From Siphonodentalium dalli (taxonomy: Eukaryota > Mollusca > Scaphopoda > Gadilida > Siphonodentaliidae), in NCBI GenBank assembly GCA_032622095.1, contig CP136061.1:171681107-171745106 (forward strand): DNA of 64,000 nt, given 5' to 3'. Positions 10,849 to 22,192 of the stretch are shown in pieces; the stretch's first letter is position 1; every line of letters starts with the position of its first letter. The position numbers and the translations under genes were made by a program. The notes below the pieces were generated by a model, which was not told where the DNA came from, did no database searches, and saw only the letters and a program-made list of their open reading frames with translations.

Positions 10849-12375
10849 GGTTTAGTGAAGTGCATTGTGGGAAGTTTAATTGTGATTCTCCTACATCTTT
10901 ATTTTCTGGAATTATCACCAAGATTTCTCCACTCTATTCTGTTAAAATGTACCCTGATCGGTCATATTCTTTTGATAATTCTATCTAAATACATCTTAGC
11001 TACTATTCGGATCTGCTGTCCCGATCGAAGAAGGTTTAGTTTGACCAAAACGGCTATTGACAAAAGTTTGTTTACAAAAAATGAGCATACTCAATGACCC
11101 GTAGGCCGTACACGCTGTAAATTTGTTATCGAAAACAAATTCAATTTCTTCCATCTAAAACAAAATTACGCGCTGAACTCTGTCATTTTAAGAATATAGT
11201 AGTATTATACACATACACACCAAGTTTCAGCTCAAAATTTTGAAAAATGACAGTTTTATAGACATAAATCAATTTTAATGTTAAATTTTATCATCGAAAA
11301 AAAAAATTCATTTCTTCGATCTAGGAAATAATTACGTGCTGTACCCTGTCATAGTTGACCGGTTCTACCTGATAATTGTGTGACAGTACAGTCGCGTTAC
11401 TTTATACGTCAACATTGGTCATTATCACTTGACAAATTTATTTCGGTCTATCGTATCAACCCCTATTTCCCCCGCGTAGCCTGACTGAAGTCAGTAAGTG
11501 TCTTTATCGCTCCACTAATTTGTATCGTTTCATCGGTATGAATTCCATATCCAATTATCCACATATAACCAACCCAACCTCTAATCCCGGTCCAATTTAT
11601 TTATTTCTTTCATCGGTATATAGTCATGTTACGTAATATTTTATCTCGTGATACTTGTACTTATATGTCTATGGTATTACTATAGTATGCCGTATATGTA
11701 TATCAATTGATATTCCTTTCTATATAATCCTGGTGCCAACTATAGAGATAATTTCAGACCCCCCCCCCCCCCCAATTTTATATAATTGCTGCTTTAGTAC
11801 AGTCGATCACGATGCATTACATGGCAACATCGATCCACTAATTTATGTCAGTTCATCAACTTCATCGGTACAAACCCCTTTTTTCTCCGAGTCCATATAA
11901 CCAACCCAACATCTTATAGAACTCCATAAATGACTATTCTGGCACTATATAGAGATGACTAAGATTCTGACACCCCCCTATTTTATAGCCTTGTTGCAAC
12001 AGTAGAGTTGATATGCATAATATGTCAAAATTGGTCGTTATTGCTCTACAAATTTATATCGGTTCAACCCTTAGTTCCCTGTATCGCCCACCCCTCCCTC
12101 AATTTATTTTTTCATTTGTATTATAGTCTCGTCACATACACATTTTATCTTTTGTAACTTTTGCTTCAACGCGTCGAGATCCGCTGCAGACAATACAAAA
12201 CTGACAACATTTTGAAATGTAAGCAGGCTTCAAACTCATCTTATCCAAGAAAAACTCTGGTTACATCAAAAATTTGTGTATAAGGTGTACGCGCATTTGT
12301 TGCGTTAAAAACCAAAGGTCCCAAGTCAAGGTCCAAATCCCCAACACACTGATGTGAGGTTTAACTCCATCTACA
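10849..12375. other. Gene-free stretch with degenerate repeats
   Basis: No supportable gene. From about 11130 to 12110 the sequence contains loosely repeated phrases, for example 'aaattcaatttcttccatc'/'aattcatttcttcgatct', 'actaatttgtatcg'/'actaatttatgtcag', and two 'ccaacccaac' blocks. This suggests a decayed tandem duplication. A poly-C run of 16 lies at 11759-11774. Confidence 0.45.
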
Positions 12376-12846
12376 TACAGTAATGTCCAAAGTAATTCAT
12401 CACTTAACCACAGCAAAATTGTGTGTATTTTTTCATGATTCTAAATCCTGAAAAATTACCCATAATTATGCTGTGGTTAAAGGGTCAATTACTTTGGGCA
12501 TTACTGTAACCAATATAAGGATTTGAGGTTTAATGATAACTCAATCATCATACAGTAATGTTCAAAGCAATTGACCACTTAACCACAGCAGAATAATGGG
12601 TAATTTGAGGATTGTAAATGCTGAAAAAATACATAATTCTGCTGTGGTTAAGTGGTCAATTACTTTGGGCATTACTGTAACCAATATAAGGAGTTGAGGT
12701 TTAATGATAACTCAATCCTCATACAGTAATGTCCAAAGTAATTGACCACAGCAAAATTATTGGTAAATTTTCAGGATTTCAAATCCTGAAAAATTACCAA
12801 TAATTATGATGTGGTTAAGTGGTCAATTACTTTGGGTATTACTGTA
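12376..12846. repeat. Tandem array of three hairpin elements
   Basis: Three palindromes, 12376-12508, 12551-12679 and 12722-12846, each begin TACAGTAATG and end CATTACTGTA. Each folds into a long hairpin ('aagtaattgaccacttaacc' pairs with 'ggttaagtggtcaattactt'). The spacers of about 42 bp ('accaatataagga.ttgaggt', then 'aatgataactcaatc') are also repeated, giving a period of 171-175 bp. The array therefore arose by tandem duplication of a MITE plus flank. A related single hairpin is at 17223-17470. Confidence 0.9.
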
Positions 12847-13974
12847 ACCAATACAAGGATGTGAGGTTTAATGAGAACTCCATCCATATAACTAATAATT
12901 ATGTGTGAAAATTAAAACAAAACAAAATAAATTCCATGATGGCGTCCCATATGGACTGCCTAATTCTGCTCCAAAACATGTATATTCAATATATGGATGT
13001 TTATTGGGGGAAACCGATTATTTCAATGATATTTTCATTAACTGGAATCAAAACCCGACTTACGGGAGTGTGCGACTGTATCTTAAGCATATGTGCCTAT
13101 TTAATGAGCCAACAATTGGAATCCCAACAGAGAAGATTGGCGTGGGTCCCTTGCGCGATCTGTCCATCGAAAACTATTTAGACATCTCAAGACACGTAAG
13201 ACCCAATAAGTTAATATACAGAATAGATACATCTATTGCCTGAGTGACTAATATTTATATTTGTTACAATGAGGTCAAATAGTTGCGAAGCCAGCACCAC
13301 AATTCTTTCCCTCCATAGTAAATCTTAAAACAACTTCTAAAGAATTAATAATTCACCTTATATTTGGTATGAAGCGTCCTTGGTTAACTGGAGTTCAGAT
13401 TTGTTAACATCACGTCACCAAGGTAATTACTTGCGAAGCCACAGCCACAACTATTTCCCTCCATAGTAATTCTCAAAACAACTTCTTAAGAACAATTGAC
13501 CAGGTCAGTCGCGCAATTATTGGAAGAGCCACGGTCAATCATTTTTTTTAAACCAAATGTTACATTTAAATTATTGCTTTATTTAACCAAAACAAAAATG
13601 AGAAAATTAACTTTTACTACTTGCTAAATTTTATCTTTTAATTATTTCATTTAAATTTTAGTATTTACAGTATACTAAGTCCAAGTCTTTATAATCTGTT
13701 GAGTGACCCCACAGTCGTTTACTTTGTTAGTAATAATTTGAAGGATTACTTGTTTAAACGCAATTGTTATCAAAATATTTTATGTATTTTTTATAATTTC
13801 TATTTATATGTAATACCATAATCTTGGTGGCGTTACCATTTCTGACTATGGTTTTCTTGTTCCGTTATGGGGGTGCATATTTATAAAGCATATGTATTTG
13901 TCCGTTATGGGGCGGGTGCATACAGGAGTATATTTGTAGTTCATCCTGGTTCATCTCGAGTTTTTCGGTCTGTG
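12847..13974. other. Gene-free stretch with an inverted copy of the 655-832 repeat
   Basis: At 13265-13490 the sequence 'atgaggtcaaatagttgcga', 'ccctccatagtaa', 'aacaacttcttaagaa' is the complement-strand form of the dispersed repeat at 655-832 and 1800-2015, present as a partial tandem pair. The rest is AT-rich. The ORFs at 12905-13243 overlap each other in two frames and have no recognisable domain. Confidence 0.5.
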
Positions 13975-14450
13975 TCTATAGTGTAACGACACATTTCGTT
14001 CTTGAATGTCTCAAAATAAAGGGTATGGGGATGTTTGGATCTCCAGTTTAACGACATTTTGCGGTCTTTGTAGTTTAACGACATTTGTCGGTCGTTGATT
14101 ACAGATAGTTCAACATTTTTCGGTCTTTATAATATCTCAAGATATATGGGGTATTTGGATCTCTAGTTTAAAGACATTTTTCGGTCTTTATAATAATCTC
14201 AAGAGTTATGGGGTATTTGGATCTCTAGTTTAACGACATTTTTCGGTCTTTGTAGTTTAACGACATTTTTCGGTCTTTAATAGTTTAACGACATTTTTCG
14301 GTCTTTATAATATCTCAAGATATAGGGGTTATTATGATCTCTAGTTTAACGACATTTTTCGGTCTTTATAGTTTAACGACATTTTCTGTCTTTAATATGC
14401 TTTAGGGGGTATTTGGATCTCTAGTTTAACGACATTTTTCGGTCTTCGAC
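13975..14450 (+). repeat. Minisatellite with unit 'agtttaacgacatttttcgg' + 'tcttta'
   Basis: The core 'tttaacgacatttttcggtc' is repeated about ten times with small changes. It is interleaved with a longer spacer, 'aatatctcaagatatatgg' plus 'ggtatttggatctct'. The array therefore has a short period of about 26 bp nested in a longer composite unit. Confidence 0.9.
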
Positions 14451-14782
14451 AGCTATATGGAAGAAGTTCATCTTTTCACTGCATAGAACAGAAAAGAGCG
14501 TTCCATCTATTTCTGATACAGTGGAAATACAGATCGTGTGTTTAATTTCTTAAATTCTGTGCGAGCAATTGAAAACATCTGGAAAATAACTGACCACGGA
14601 AAGTAATTTTGAGAGCATATATGAAGTATATCAATATTTTGTTGTATTTCTCAACATATATCTTGTGCCTCCTCCCAAATTAAGCAGACAAAATAAGCTT
14701 GATTGTTCGACACTCGCGGTTCTGACTGTCCCCGAATTATCCTGCGACAATCGGGACCATGTGCGTCGACACTAAAAATTTT
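14451..14782. other. Gene-free stretch
   Basis: Nothing supportable between the minisatellite and the dispersed repeat copy 2. The minus-strand open frame at 14651-14875 has no recognisable domain and runs into that repeat. Confidence 0.5.
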
Positions 14783-15175
14783 ATGATTAAAGTGATGTGA
14801 AACCCCCCGATTCCGAATGGAATAACAAATAGTTATGCCAAAATAGGTTATTTTCAAAAATTTGATTCCAAACAATCAGAAAACAGGGTCAATGTTATAA
14901 CCGAAATATACTCAATGACTGTTATTAATCATTGCATGACGTAATGTTTATGTCCAATAATGCGTCCCGAATAAATTAGTAAATATTTACGTATATGTAG
15001 TTCAACCGTTGCATTCTCTGAAATGGTAAAGTCGACGTGGTTGGAATTTTCGACAGTCCACAGTTAATGCCACATTCTTCCAATGAGGATAATGTTTGGT
15101 TACTAACAGATTGGTTTTATTCAATGAAATAAGTCCACAATATGTCTTTAACATATATTACCGGTATCCATTAAA
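14783..15175 (-). repeat. Dispersed repeat, copy 2 of the 3095-3535 family
   Basis: The block begins 'ttaaagtgatgtgaaac' and ends near 'caatatgtctttaacata', in the same order and orientation as 3095-3535 but well diverged. The second half contains the second LKTY-type reading frame on the minus strand. Confidence 0.6.
15002..15154 (-). pseudogene. Repeat-borne 50-residue ORF with LKTY..GL pattern, copy 2
   Basis: The ORF starts at ATG 15154 and ends at TGA 15002-15004. It begins MLKTYCGLISLNK, then LLV at residues 16-18, HW at 24-25 and KNVA at 26-29, followed by a basic CRKFQPRRL stretch. The spacing of LKTY, LV, W and NVA matches the 3317-3535 ORF closely (one gap of about two residues), although the DNA has diverged. 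No known family is recognised. It is short, so chance conservation cannot be fully excluded, but the shared frame and strand in two separate repeats is notable. Confidence 0.35.
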
Positions 15176-15470
15176 TGAAAGGAAAATTATCACCGATATT
15201 ACTCGCGTATCAGCCTTTAGCCAGAAACTCGTCAACGTTGAAGCTATAGATACGACGGCTTTCTAAATTTATGCATACATATTTTGTTAAAGCATAATTT
15301 ATACTTTGGACTGCGAAAGTATGCAAATTGGTGTTGGAAGATTGTCGTATCTATATTGGAGCCGTTGACGTGTTTCTGTTTCCGGGTCACACCACTTGGA
15401 GGAATTTCCGTAGAAATTGGCTGATTTTTGTGACCCAGGGCACCCCCACCACCCCCAGGACAGTTTTACG

Positions 15471-15688
15471 CGATTTGGCCGGTTGGCACATCGATAATAA
15501 TCAGAAAATGCACACGCAAGCATAGTTTATGTGTTTACGCGTTTTGTGGCTCGGTAATAACCTGAGACCGCACTATGCGATTTGGCCGGTTGGCACATCG
15601 ATAATAATCAGAAAATGCACAAGCAACCATATAGTTTATGTGTTTACGCGTTTTGTGGCTCGGTAATAACCTGAGACCGCACAATGCC
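15471..15688. repeat. Tandem duplication, period 107-110 bp
   Basis: Copies at 15471-15577 and 15578-15688 both read 'cgatttggccggttggcaca', 'tcgataataatcagaaaatg', then 'tgtttacgcgttttgtggct' and 'cggtaataacctgagaccgc'. The copies are nearly identical, so the duplication is recent. The motif TTTGGCCGGTT is also at the outer tips of the giant inverted repeat. Confidence 0.9.
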
Positions 15689-15910
15689 GCAATTCGCACA
15701 CACAATTTTATGTCAATTGATTGGCAATATTAGTTTAATTCCGACTGAACGATAAACGTTATTCGCGGGGTCCCCTTTGTCATATTTTGCACTGTAGATC
15801 ATACCATGAATATCTATACTCTTACTTATAGGCAGAGAGTGATCTACCGGCCTTCGACCAAATTTAAAAACTAATTTTAACAGAATTTTATACTCATGCA
15901 TATTTGGCGG

Positions 15911-16063
15911 TTATTTTTTCTTTTGTACAATTTTTGGAATCGTTCTCGTCTTCGCACTTTTCCGGCGCTGCACTTGGCCTGGTTTCTTTCCTCCACTGTT
16001 TGACGTCATTACCGTGAGCGACCCGTCAGTCGTCGTCTGCCGTTTATATCCAGATGGTTTCAT
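15911..16063 (-). CDS. Small basic ORF overlapping the OTU ORF end
   Basis: The 50-residue frame starts at ATG 16063 inside the 3' end of the OTU reading frame, in another frame, and stops at 15911. Its sequence is MKPSGYKRQTTTDGS..., then GGKKPGQVQRRKS and a lysine-rich tail ending IVQKKK. Composition is strongly basic and Ser/Thr-rich, like a nuclear-localisation or nucleic-acid-binding tail. It could be the true C-terminal continuation of the OTU protein after a one-base frameshift or a small splice near 16050, a second ORF, or chance. No known domain is recognised. Confidence 0.3.
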   Translation of the reverse strand: MKPSGYKRQTTTDGSLTVMTSNSGGKKPGQVQRRKSAKTRTIPKIVQKKK

Positions 16064-16661
16064 TGACAGCACGCCCGTACACCCTCTTACTAAGTGTGGT
16101 ACCTACTGTGTTGTCCAGCATTGTTGGGCAATAAGTGGAAATGCCTTTGTTCAGGAAAGTACTGATCGCAACAACGTGAATCATTCCTGACCAACCACGG
16201 GGTCTCAACGCGGACAGGACAATGCTATCATAGGTGCCATTGAATAGCAATGCATCATTGAGCAAATCGACATAGTTCGGCGAATCGGAATCATAGAAGT
16301 TTCGGTTTTCCAAAATCTCTAGCGATGTGAGTAGACGGAGTAATAGATGGTGACATTCTGTGCCAAATAGGCCAACCGAAACCGCCCTGTATAGGCAGTT
16401 ACCATCGTCTCCGATTTGTATTGGGGTATAATCCTGGAGGATTATTGGATTAAGTTTTTCTATAATTTGTTTCGTCGTCGAGTCAACGTTATTGCTTATC
16501 GGTGTTGTTTTTGGAATTGGTGGTAGTTTGATTTTATACGTTTCGAGCATGAGCCGCTCGCTTTCGATTTGAATTTCCAATTCAGCTGCGCTCTTCTTTG
16601 TAGTATTTTTCAGTCTGAATAGAAAAAGAAGACACGGGATAGTATGCTGAATTAGTGGCAT
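16044..16661 (-). CDS. OTU-domain (vertnin-type) protein fragment
   Basis: This is a putative cysteine-protease-fold protein of the OTU superfamily. The signature IGDDGNCLYRAVS carries the catalytic Asp-Cys pair and is followed by LFGTECHHLLLRLLTSLEI and NRNFYD, an arrangement known from vertnin-like proteins common in invertebrate TE and orphan gene sets. A splice acceptor ('tctttttctattcag' on the minus strand) precedes LKNTTKKSAAELEIQ. The exon probably begins at 16620 and the Met at 16661 may be intronic. A charged helix-forming stretch (AAELEIQIESERLMLE) precedes the OTU core. The C-terminal catalytic His region usual for OTU folds is absent before the stop, so the protein is truncated, frameshifted (see 15911-16063) or continues in another exon. 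It sits in the spacer of the giant inverted repeat. OTU domains cleave ubiquitin linkages in characterised members; activity here is not shown. Confidence 0.6.
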   Translation of the reverse strand: MPLIQHTIPCLLFLFRLKNTTKKSAAELEIQIESERLMLETYKIKLPPIPKTTPISNNVDSTTKQIIEKLNPIILQDYTPIQIGDDGNCLYRAVSVGLFGTECHHLLLRLLTSLEILENRNFYDSDSPNYVDLLNDALLFNGTYDSIVLSALRPRGWSGMIHVVAISTFLNKGISTYCPTMLDNTVGTTLSKRVYGRAVNETIWI

Positions 16662-17222
16662 TTCCACACGACGACTTCACTAGATAAGTGTGAAGTCAAG
16701 CGACCGCATTCACTATGACTATAGTCAACTCTGGACAACTAAATGACAATGTCGGCATGGGATATTCATGCTTGTGGACCATTTTTACATGTTTCTTGGA
16801 ATTGAAAATCAAGAGCTTATTAATTGTGGAATAACAGTACCAATGTGTTGCCCGAATGTTGCGTCATTACTGTCCAGAATATTGAGTTATATTTGCTACA
16901 AACGACAAGGAATTTTCCATTTCTTCTTATCAAGCTAATAAAGAGCGTTTCGTTTGACTTATTATCTACCTTACTCGTTTTTAAATTTTCAACAATAGCT
17001 ATGTTACCATGATTTGTCGCTTGCATTCTGAGCAATGGTCTTGATGGCGGTTAGCCGAATGTTAATAGATGCATACATGTTTCGACGTAATTGTCTATTC
17101 AACCGTTCATAATATACGATGAATGATTATATTTACTATATGACATATTAACAAAGTAAATAACATTATACAAAATGTGCGTTTTGGAAAGTGTTGAAAT
17201 AAATTGTGCGAGTTGTAAAGGA

Positions 17223-17470
17223 ATTTGAGTTATGCTATATACAATATACCCTAAGTAATCGACTCCTTAACCACAGTATAATTATGGATACCTTTTCAGG
17301 ATTTAGTCGGAAATATGGCTTGTTGCCATTCATCGGAAAGCTCACAGTGAGAGCTTTCCGATGAATGACAACAAACCATATTTCCGACTAAATCCTGAAA
17401 AGTTACCATAATTCTGATGTGGTTAAGGAGTCAATTACTTAGGGTATACTGTATATAGCATAACTCAAAT
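17223..17470. repeat. 248-bp near-perfect hairpin element
   Basis: The left arm begins ATTTGAGTTATGCTATATAC, and the right end is its complement. The arms meet at 'gctcacagtgagagc' near 17347, so almost no loop remains. Internal phrases (CTAAGTAAT.GACTCCTTAACCACA) relate it to the hairpins at 12376-12846, but the termini differ. Such long perfect palindromes are unstable and indicate recent formation or repair by copying. Confidence 0.9.
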
Positions 17471-18728
17471 AAGGACATTACTGTACGTTTCATTGTCACT
17501 TTATGAATTTACTGAATATAAAGCTCATATATATACCCATGCTATGTATACAGTCCAGTGCATTTATGAGCAAAACGTGTCACAATATTTCTTAGCAGGA
17601 ATAAGTCTAGCAACCCATTCTAAACAACACACTGAAATCTAAAAGGATCAAGAAAGGCGAAATTGATCAATTATGTTAAATAAATTTGTCAAAATTTCCT
17701 AAAATACTCATATGGCTTTTCAAAGATATTTATAAAAATCTCCATTTTTATGTCCATTTTTCGACTATGTGCCTCCAAAATTGAGAGTTTGTCTTATGTC
17801 GGAGCCTCAGTTTCTCAGATTTAGCTAAAAATCCACATTTTATGGTCTAGTATTGCTGTTGTGTTAGATTCCTCACTGTATTATTACTTTATGCACATAT
17901 GATCGAGAGGACAAAACTATTCTTATACAAAATGTGTCTTCCATTGTTTGAACTTAGCCAAATTTTCCTTGCGACACAAAACTACCATATTTGAAGTCAC
18001 ACAATTTAATAAATTGATATCATTTACCTGTAAAACAGGGAATATGGATATATATTTATTAAGTTCTATGATCTCAAATATGCTATTTAATTCTTGAAAA
18101 GCCATAACATTTGAGTATTTTATCAAATTATGACAAATTTACTCCACAAAATTCATCAATATATCGTCTTTCTTGATTCTGTTTGATTTTAGTATGTTGT
18201 TTGTGATAGGTTAATATAATTGTTCTCACTGAGAATGTTGCAATTAGTGTGATGAGAAACCATAAATGCACTGGACTAATATGGCATATACTCTGAACAG
18301 ACTAATTAAACCATCAAAAACAAATATTGACATAATTTACTATATGACTTTTCTTATTTTCGAATTTCCACACAATTCACAATGCTGAGCTAAACGCTCT
18401 TTATTTTACGATACCAAGAAAGAAGGTAGTAACGAACGCTCTTTATGTCCACATGTTTTGCAGGTAAATTTTAAGGAAGTCATTTGTTGCAGTTTATGGG
18501 CACGGATTATATATTTAAAAATCACAAATTGCGTAAAGTGAAAGAACGGGCAAATTATAGCTTTAATTATTTCGGTTCTGGGATTATATGTCGTTTTAAT
18601 AAATAATATTGACAAATAAAGCAATAAATTCGTGCTGCGTGTTAGGCACGTCCCCGACAACAGTTAATAATTACTATTACACACAGCCACACAAACTGTA
18701 ATACCGTTAACATTCGCTGACATATGAC
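17471..18728. other. Spacer end; one possible minus-strand exon
   Basis: Mostly AT-rich, with no recognised gene. On the minus strand at about 18030 a good acceptor ('ttccctgttttacag') is followed by a 34-codon open frame (VNDINLLNCVTSNMVV..., stop at 17923). This could be an exon of the same unknown transcript as the OTU ORF downstream. The motif 'aacgctctttat' occurs at 18389 and 18434, at 23373 and inverted near 16935. The ORF at 18406-18660 contains CKTCGHKE, but only half of a zinc-binding site. Confidence 0.3.
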
Positions 18729-21700
18729 TACAAGAAAACTAAGATGCATGCATCAGGTCGGCCGTGAACTATCTACCATAGAATTGTTGTAGCTATCGAT
18801 TATACATTTTGGAACACCTGTCTGTATGTATGTGTGTATGCATGAATGCATGTGTGTATGTGTTATAGACTCTAACACTGCTCGACTGATCCGACTCGGA
18901 TTTGGTATTTAACGTGTCAACTTGACCTCGCTCATAGGCATGTTTCTGGACCTTGACCGATCCGACTAAAAAAATGTGTGTAGGACTACTTCGATCCCGG
19001 GAGCAATATGGACGGGTCCAATTTCACGTGGGACCATGTTCTCGAACGTGCTGATGTAGGAATGTTTCTGGACTATTTGGACGGGTCAAATCTTGATCCC
19101 GACCTGACTTTGACATTCGAAAAGATCAATTCAAGGTCAAATCTGGTAAAACGGAAGTATTTCAACAAAATATAATACCTACTGTTGCTTTTGTCCCAGG
19201 AGTGTTTCGGGTGGGTCAAATTATGACCCTGACCTGATCTTGACATTCAAAATTGTCAATTCAAGGTCAAATCGGGTAAAGCCGGGCGGATTTCGACGGG
19301 TATTTTTGTCGTGACTTTTGTCCGGGGAGTGTTTTGGACGGGTCAAATCGTGACCCGACATGACGTTCACCTTTAAAATGATCAATTCAAGGTTAAATCG
19401 CACAATTCTCCGAAAATCAGAGGGGAACATCCCGGACGAAGTAGGGTCCACCAGCTACTATTATATATTTCTAGATTTAGTTACAAACTAAATACCTGTA
19501 TATTGTACAAAGAAATGTTTGACAAATATATCTGTATCAATATTACCATACGGGTCATTAAAATAAATACGACGAAACAAATTTTGAAGGGTGCATGGTA
19601 TCAGGTAATTTTTTATATTTCAAATGATGACAGGAATGCGGAAAGTTGAAGTACCTACGTAATACTGACTATCCGAATGAAGAGATATATACATGTATAT
19701 AAAAACCAAAATAGAAGATGACTGCTGGCGACAATGTTTTCCAAAAAAATTCAAAGCATTCGATAGCTCCCATCTAGTTGTCAGCCCGAAGATCAATATA
19801 AAGTGTGGTGACTATCAGATGAGGGATATGACTGTACAGTTGCTAAACAATTCAGTCACGCAAAAGAGGATCAAACAGTAAGATACCAAATTGCTGCCTG
19901 TGGTAATGTTTTTTAACGAAATTCGGGAAAATTAGATTACTCTCACCCTGGTTATCCAGAAGATCATTGTGGAATCTGGTGACGATCGGACAAGGGGTGT
20001 CGTCTGTAGGATCAACCAAATTATTTAGCCATAAAAATAGTAAAATTCCAGATCACCGCTGGCAGTGATGTCTTCACAAGGACAGCTTGAGAACAAAACA
20101 TGGCTCACATCTAGCGGTGACCCAAACTATCCACGTGAGAAAAAGTTCTCCAATAAAAGCTGGCTGCAGGGTGCGCCAATTGATTCAAATTCGAAATTTA
20201 ACAGGGTGTACTGCTTGTGGCCATGTTTTCCCCGCATATTTGATAGACTTATGGACAAAACCACTGAATCCGTTGATTCAATATACATGTATACATGGAT
20301 TAATTTATATGCATTGTTATACACAGTACTGGTATATAAAGGTACTGAAAATAACAATATTACTACTATACACAAAATAAACCATATACATGTATCATGG
20401 CTATGGGTTCTAATATCCGAATATGACAGCTGATAACTTGGTGTGAATTGAAGAGTGGTGGTGTCTCAAGCATATCTAACCCTCCACGTTAGAAACATGC
20501 CATTAAATGTCATAAGTATAATCTAGCTTGAGGACAGAAGTTATCCATAAAACCCCCTTAATTCAACCAGGTCCTCGCGCGATGTATGGTCGATCACATG
20601 ATGATCTAGGGGGGATTTGAATTGTTGTATAAAAACAGCACTGCATGTAAATATAAAATAAAATAGTGCTACATCTTATTACAGATTATTGCCATATATA
20701 ATCAGTGACTATACAGACAGTCTGACAAAATAAAGTTTCCGTGACACTCTATCCGAAGAGGGGAATAATTCCATCTGTTACAGTCAATGGAGCAATTATG
20801 AATCTGGAAAGGTGAAATTTCTAACTAATACTAGATATCGACATGACGCGATAACATATAACGTAAATGCAATATGGCCGCTGGCGACCATTTTTTCCTA
20901 TAAAATTAAAAAAATATTTGATAGCTCTCATCTGATAGATCAATATCAAGATAAATATGAAGTTTAGTGATGATCGGATGAGTGAAGTGGACTGTGCTAA
21001 ACGGTTTAGTAATGCTTAAAAAGATTTTTACCTTAATATTTTTATGTTCACTTTATAAACTTCACTGAGTCATCTTTGTCATGTATTGAGTTTGATATCT
21101 TTTGTTAACAGTTTATAAATCATGTATGTCTCATGTTTATTATTTTAATTTATGTGTTTATTATCATTAAATAAAGTTGCATTCCTTAAAAAGATTCTTA
21201 CCTCAATGTTTTTATGTTCACTTTATAAACTCCACTGAGTCATCTTTGTCATGTATTGAATTTGATATCTTTTGTTAACAGTTTATAAATTATGTATGTC
21301 TCGTGTTCGTTATTATATTATATACACTTTATAGTGTGTTTCAGAACGAAAACAAAATGAATAAAATCAACAAATTTGTAAATTTAAAAACAATTCAAAC
21401 GTTGTTGTATTCCATGTCCCAGCCCGGACATATACACCAAATTTCAATAATATTCATTGAGAAACAACGGACCAAACGCCATATAACACCCCGTATGCAT
21501 CTTTTATTCCGAGTTGGCCTTTTATTCCGAGTTGGCACTCGCCGATTGGGGCGAGTTAGCCCTGAGGCGAGTACGCCGATTCCGACACCTTTTCTATTTG
21601 CAGCAGGTTAAGTTTACGCGTAATTTAATTCACAAAGTTCCCCAATTGGTATCGTAAATAGAGCGACCTTATTTGACAGAGAATGCCTCTGTTATTGATT

Positions 21701-22012
21701 ATAAAGTTGCTATACATTAAATACGACAATTCACATGCTCGTTCAAGCGCAGTAGTCTATTTTCCCCATGTTAAAGGACATCCACAAATACTAAATAACG
21801 CTAACTTACTGCCGAATGTTTTACACGACAACTGTTAACATATTTGGGCTGAATTCATCTGACGCGGTATTATTCCTCAAAATAAACAACAAAACCATCG
21901 TTACTTGGAAATGTAGTTTGGGCTAACATTTACATAAATCCTCCATATCATTATTCCGACACACACGTCAGATGAAAAACTCACATGAAGTAACCGGCCA
22001 AATTGGCCGAAA
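18729..22012 (-). repeat. Right arm of the giant inverted repeat
   Basis: This is the reverse complement of the left arm, with the inner end at 'tacaagaaaactaagatg' and the outer end at 'aaccggccaaattggccg'. It contains the inverted 130-bp tandem block (19060-19445) and the inverted two-copy block (21005-21290). Differences from the left arm are scattered substitutions and small indels. The arms are therefore older than an assembly artefact but recent on an evolutionary scale. Confidence 0.9.
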
Positions 22013-22192
22013 TGACGAATGAGGTATATAGAATTTCAAAGAAAGATCAATTACGCCTGATATCGCTGTCTTATCATGTCGGGTCAAAGTTCTGTTATGT
22101 AAATTCCAATCTACTCTACAATTAAGCCACGCATATATATGGTGATGGGCAGATTGAATGATAGATCAAGACGATTAATTAGAAAAACGAAC

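Larger units (their letters stand above)
4884..22012. mobile_element. 17.1-kb inverted-repeat unit: candidate giant TIR element
   Basis: Two nearly identical arms in opposite orientation (4884-8307 and 18729-22012) enclose a 10.4-kb spacer with an OTU-domain ORF. The outer end on both sides is ATTTCGGCCAATTTGGCCGG, itself containing the palindrome GGCCAATTTGGCC. This may be a giant DNA transposon or a derivative of one, or a segmental inverted duplication. No target duplication is apparent at the outer ends, and no transposase, polymerase or integrase was recognised. The mobile-element reading is therefore inference. Confidence 0.45.

Noticed and set aside
18406-18660. Possible zinc finger (CKTCGH) ORF
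   Set aside because: Only one Cys pair is present with no matching second pair, and the upstream part is hydrophobic AT-rich translation.
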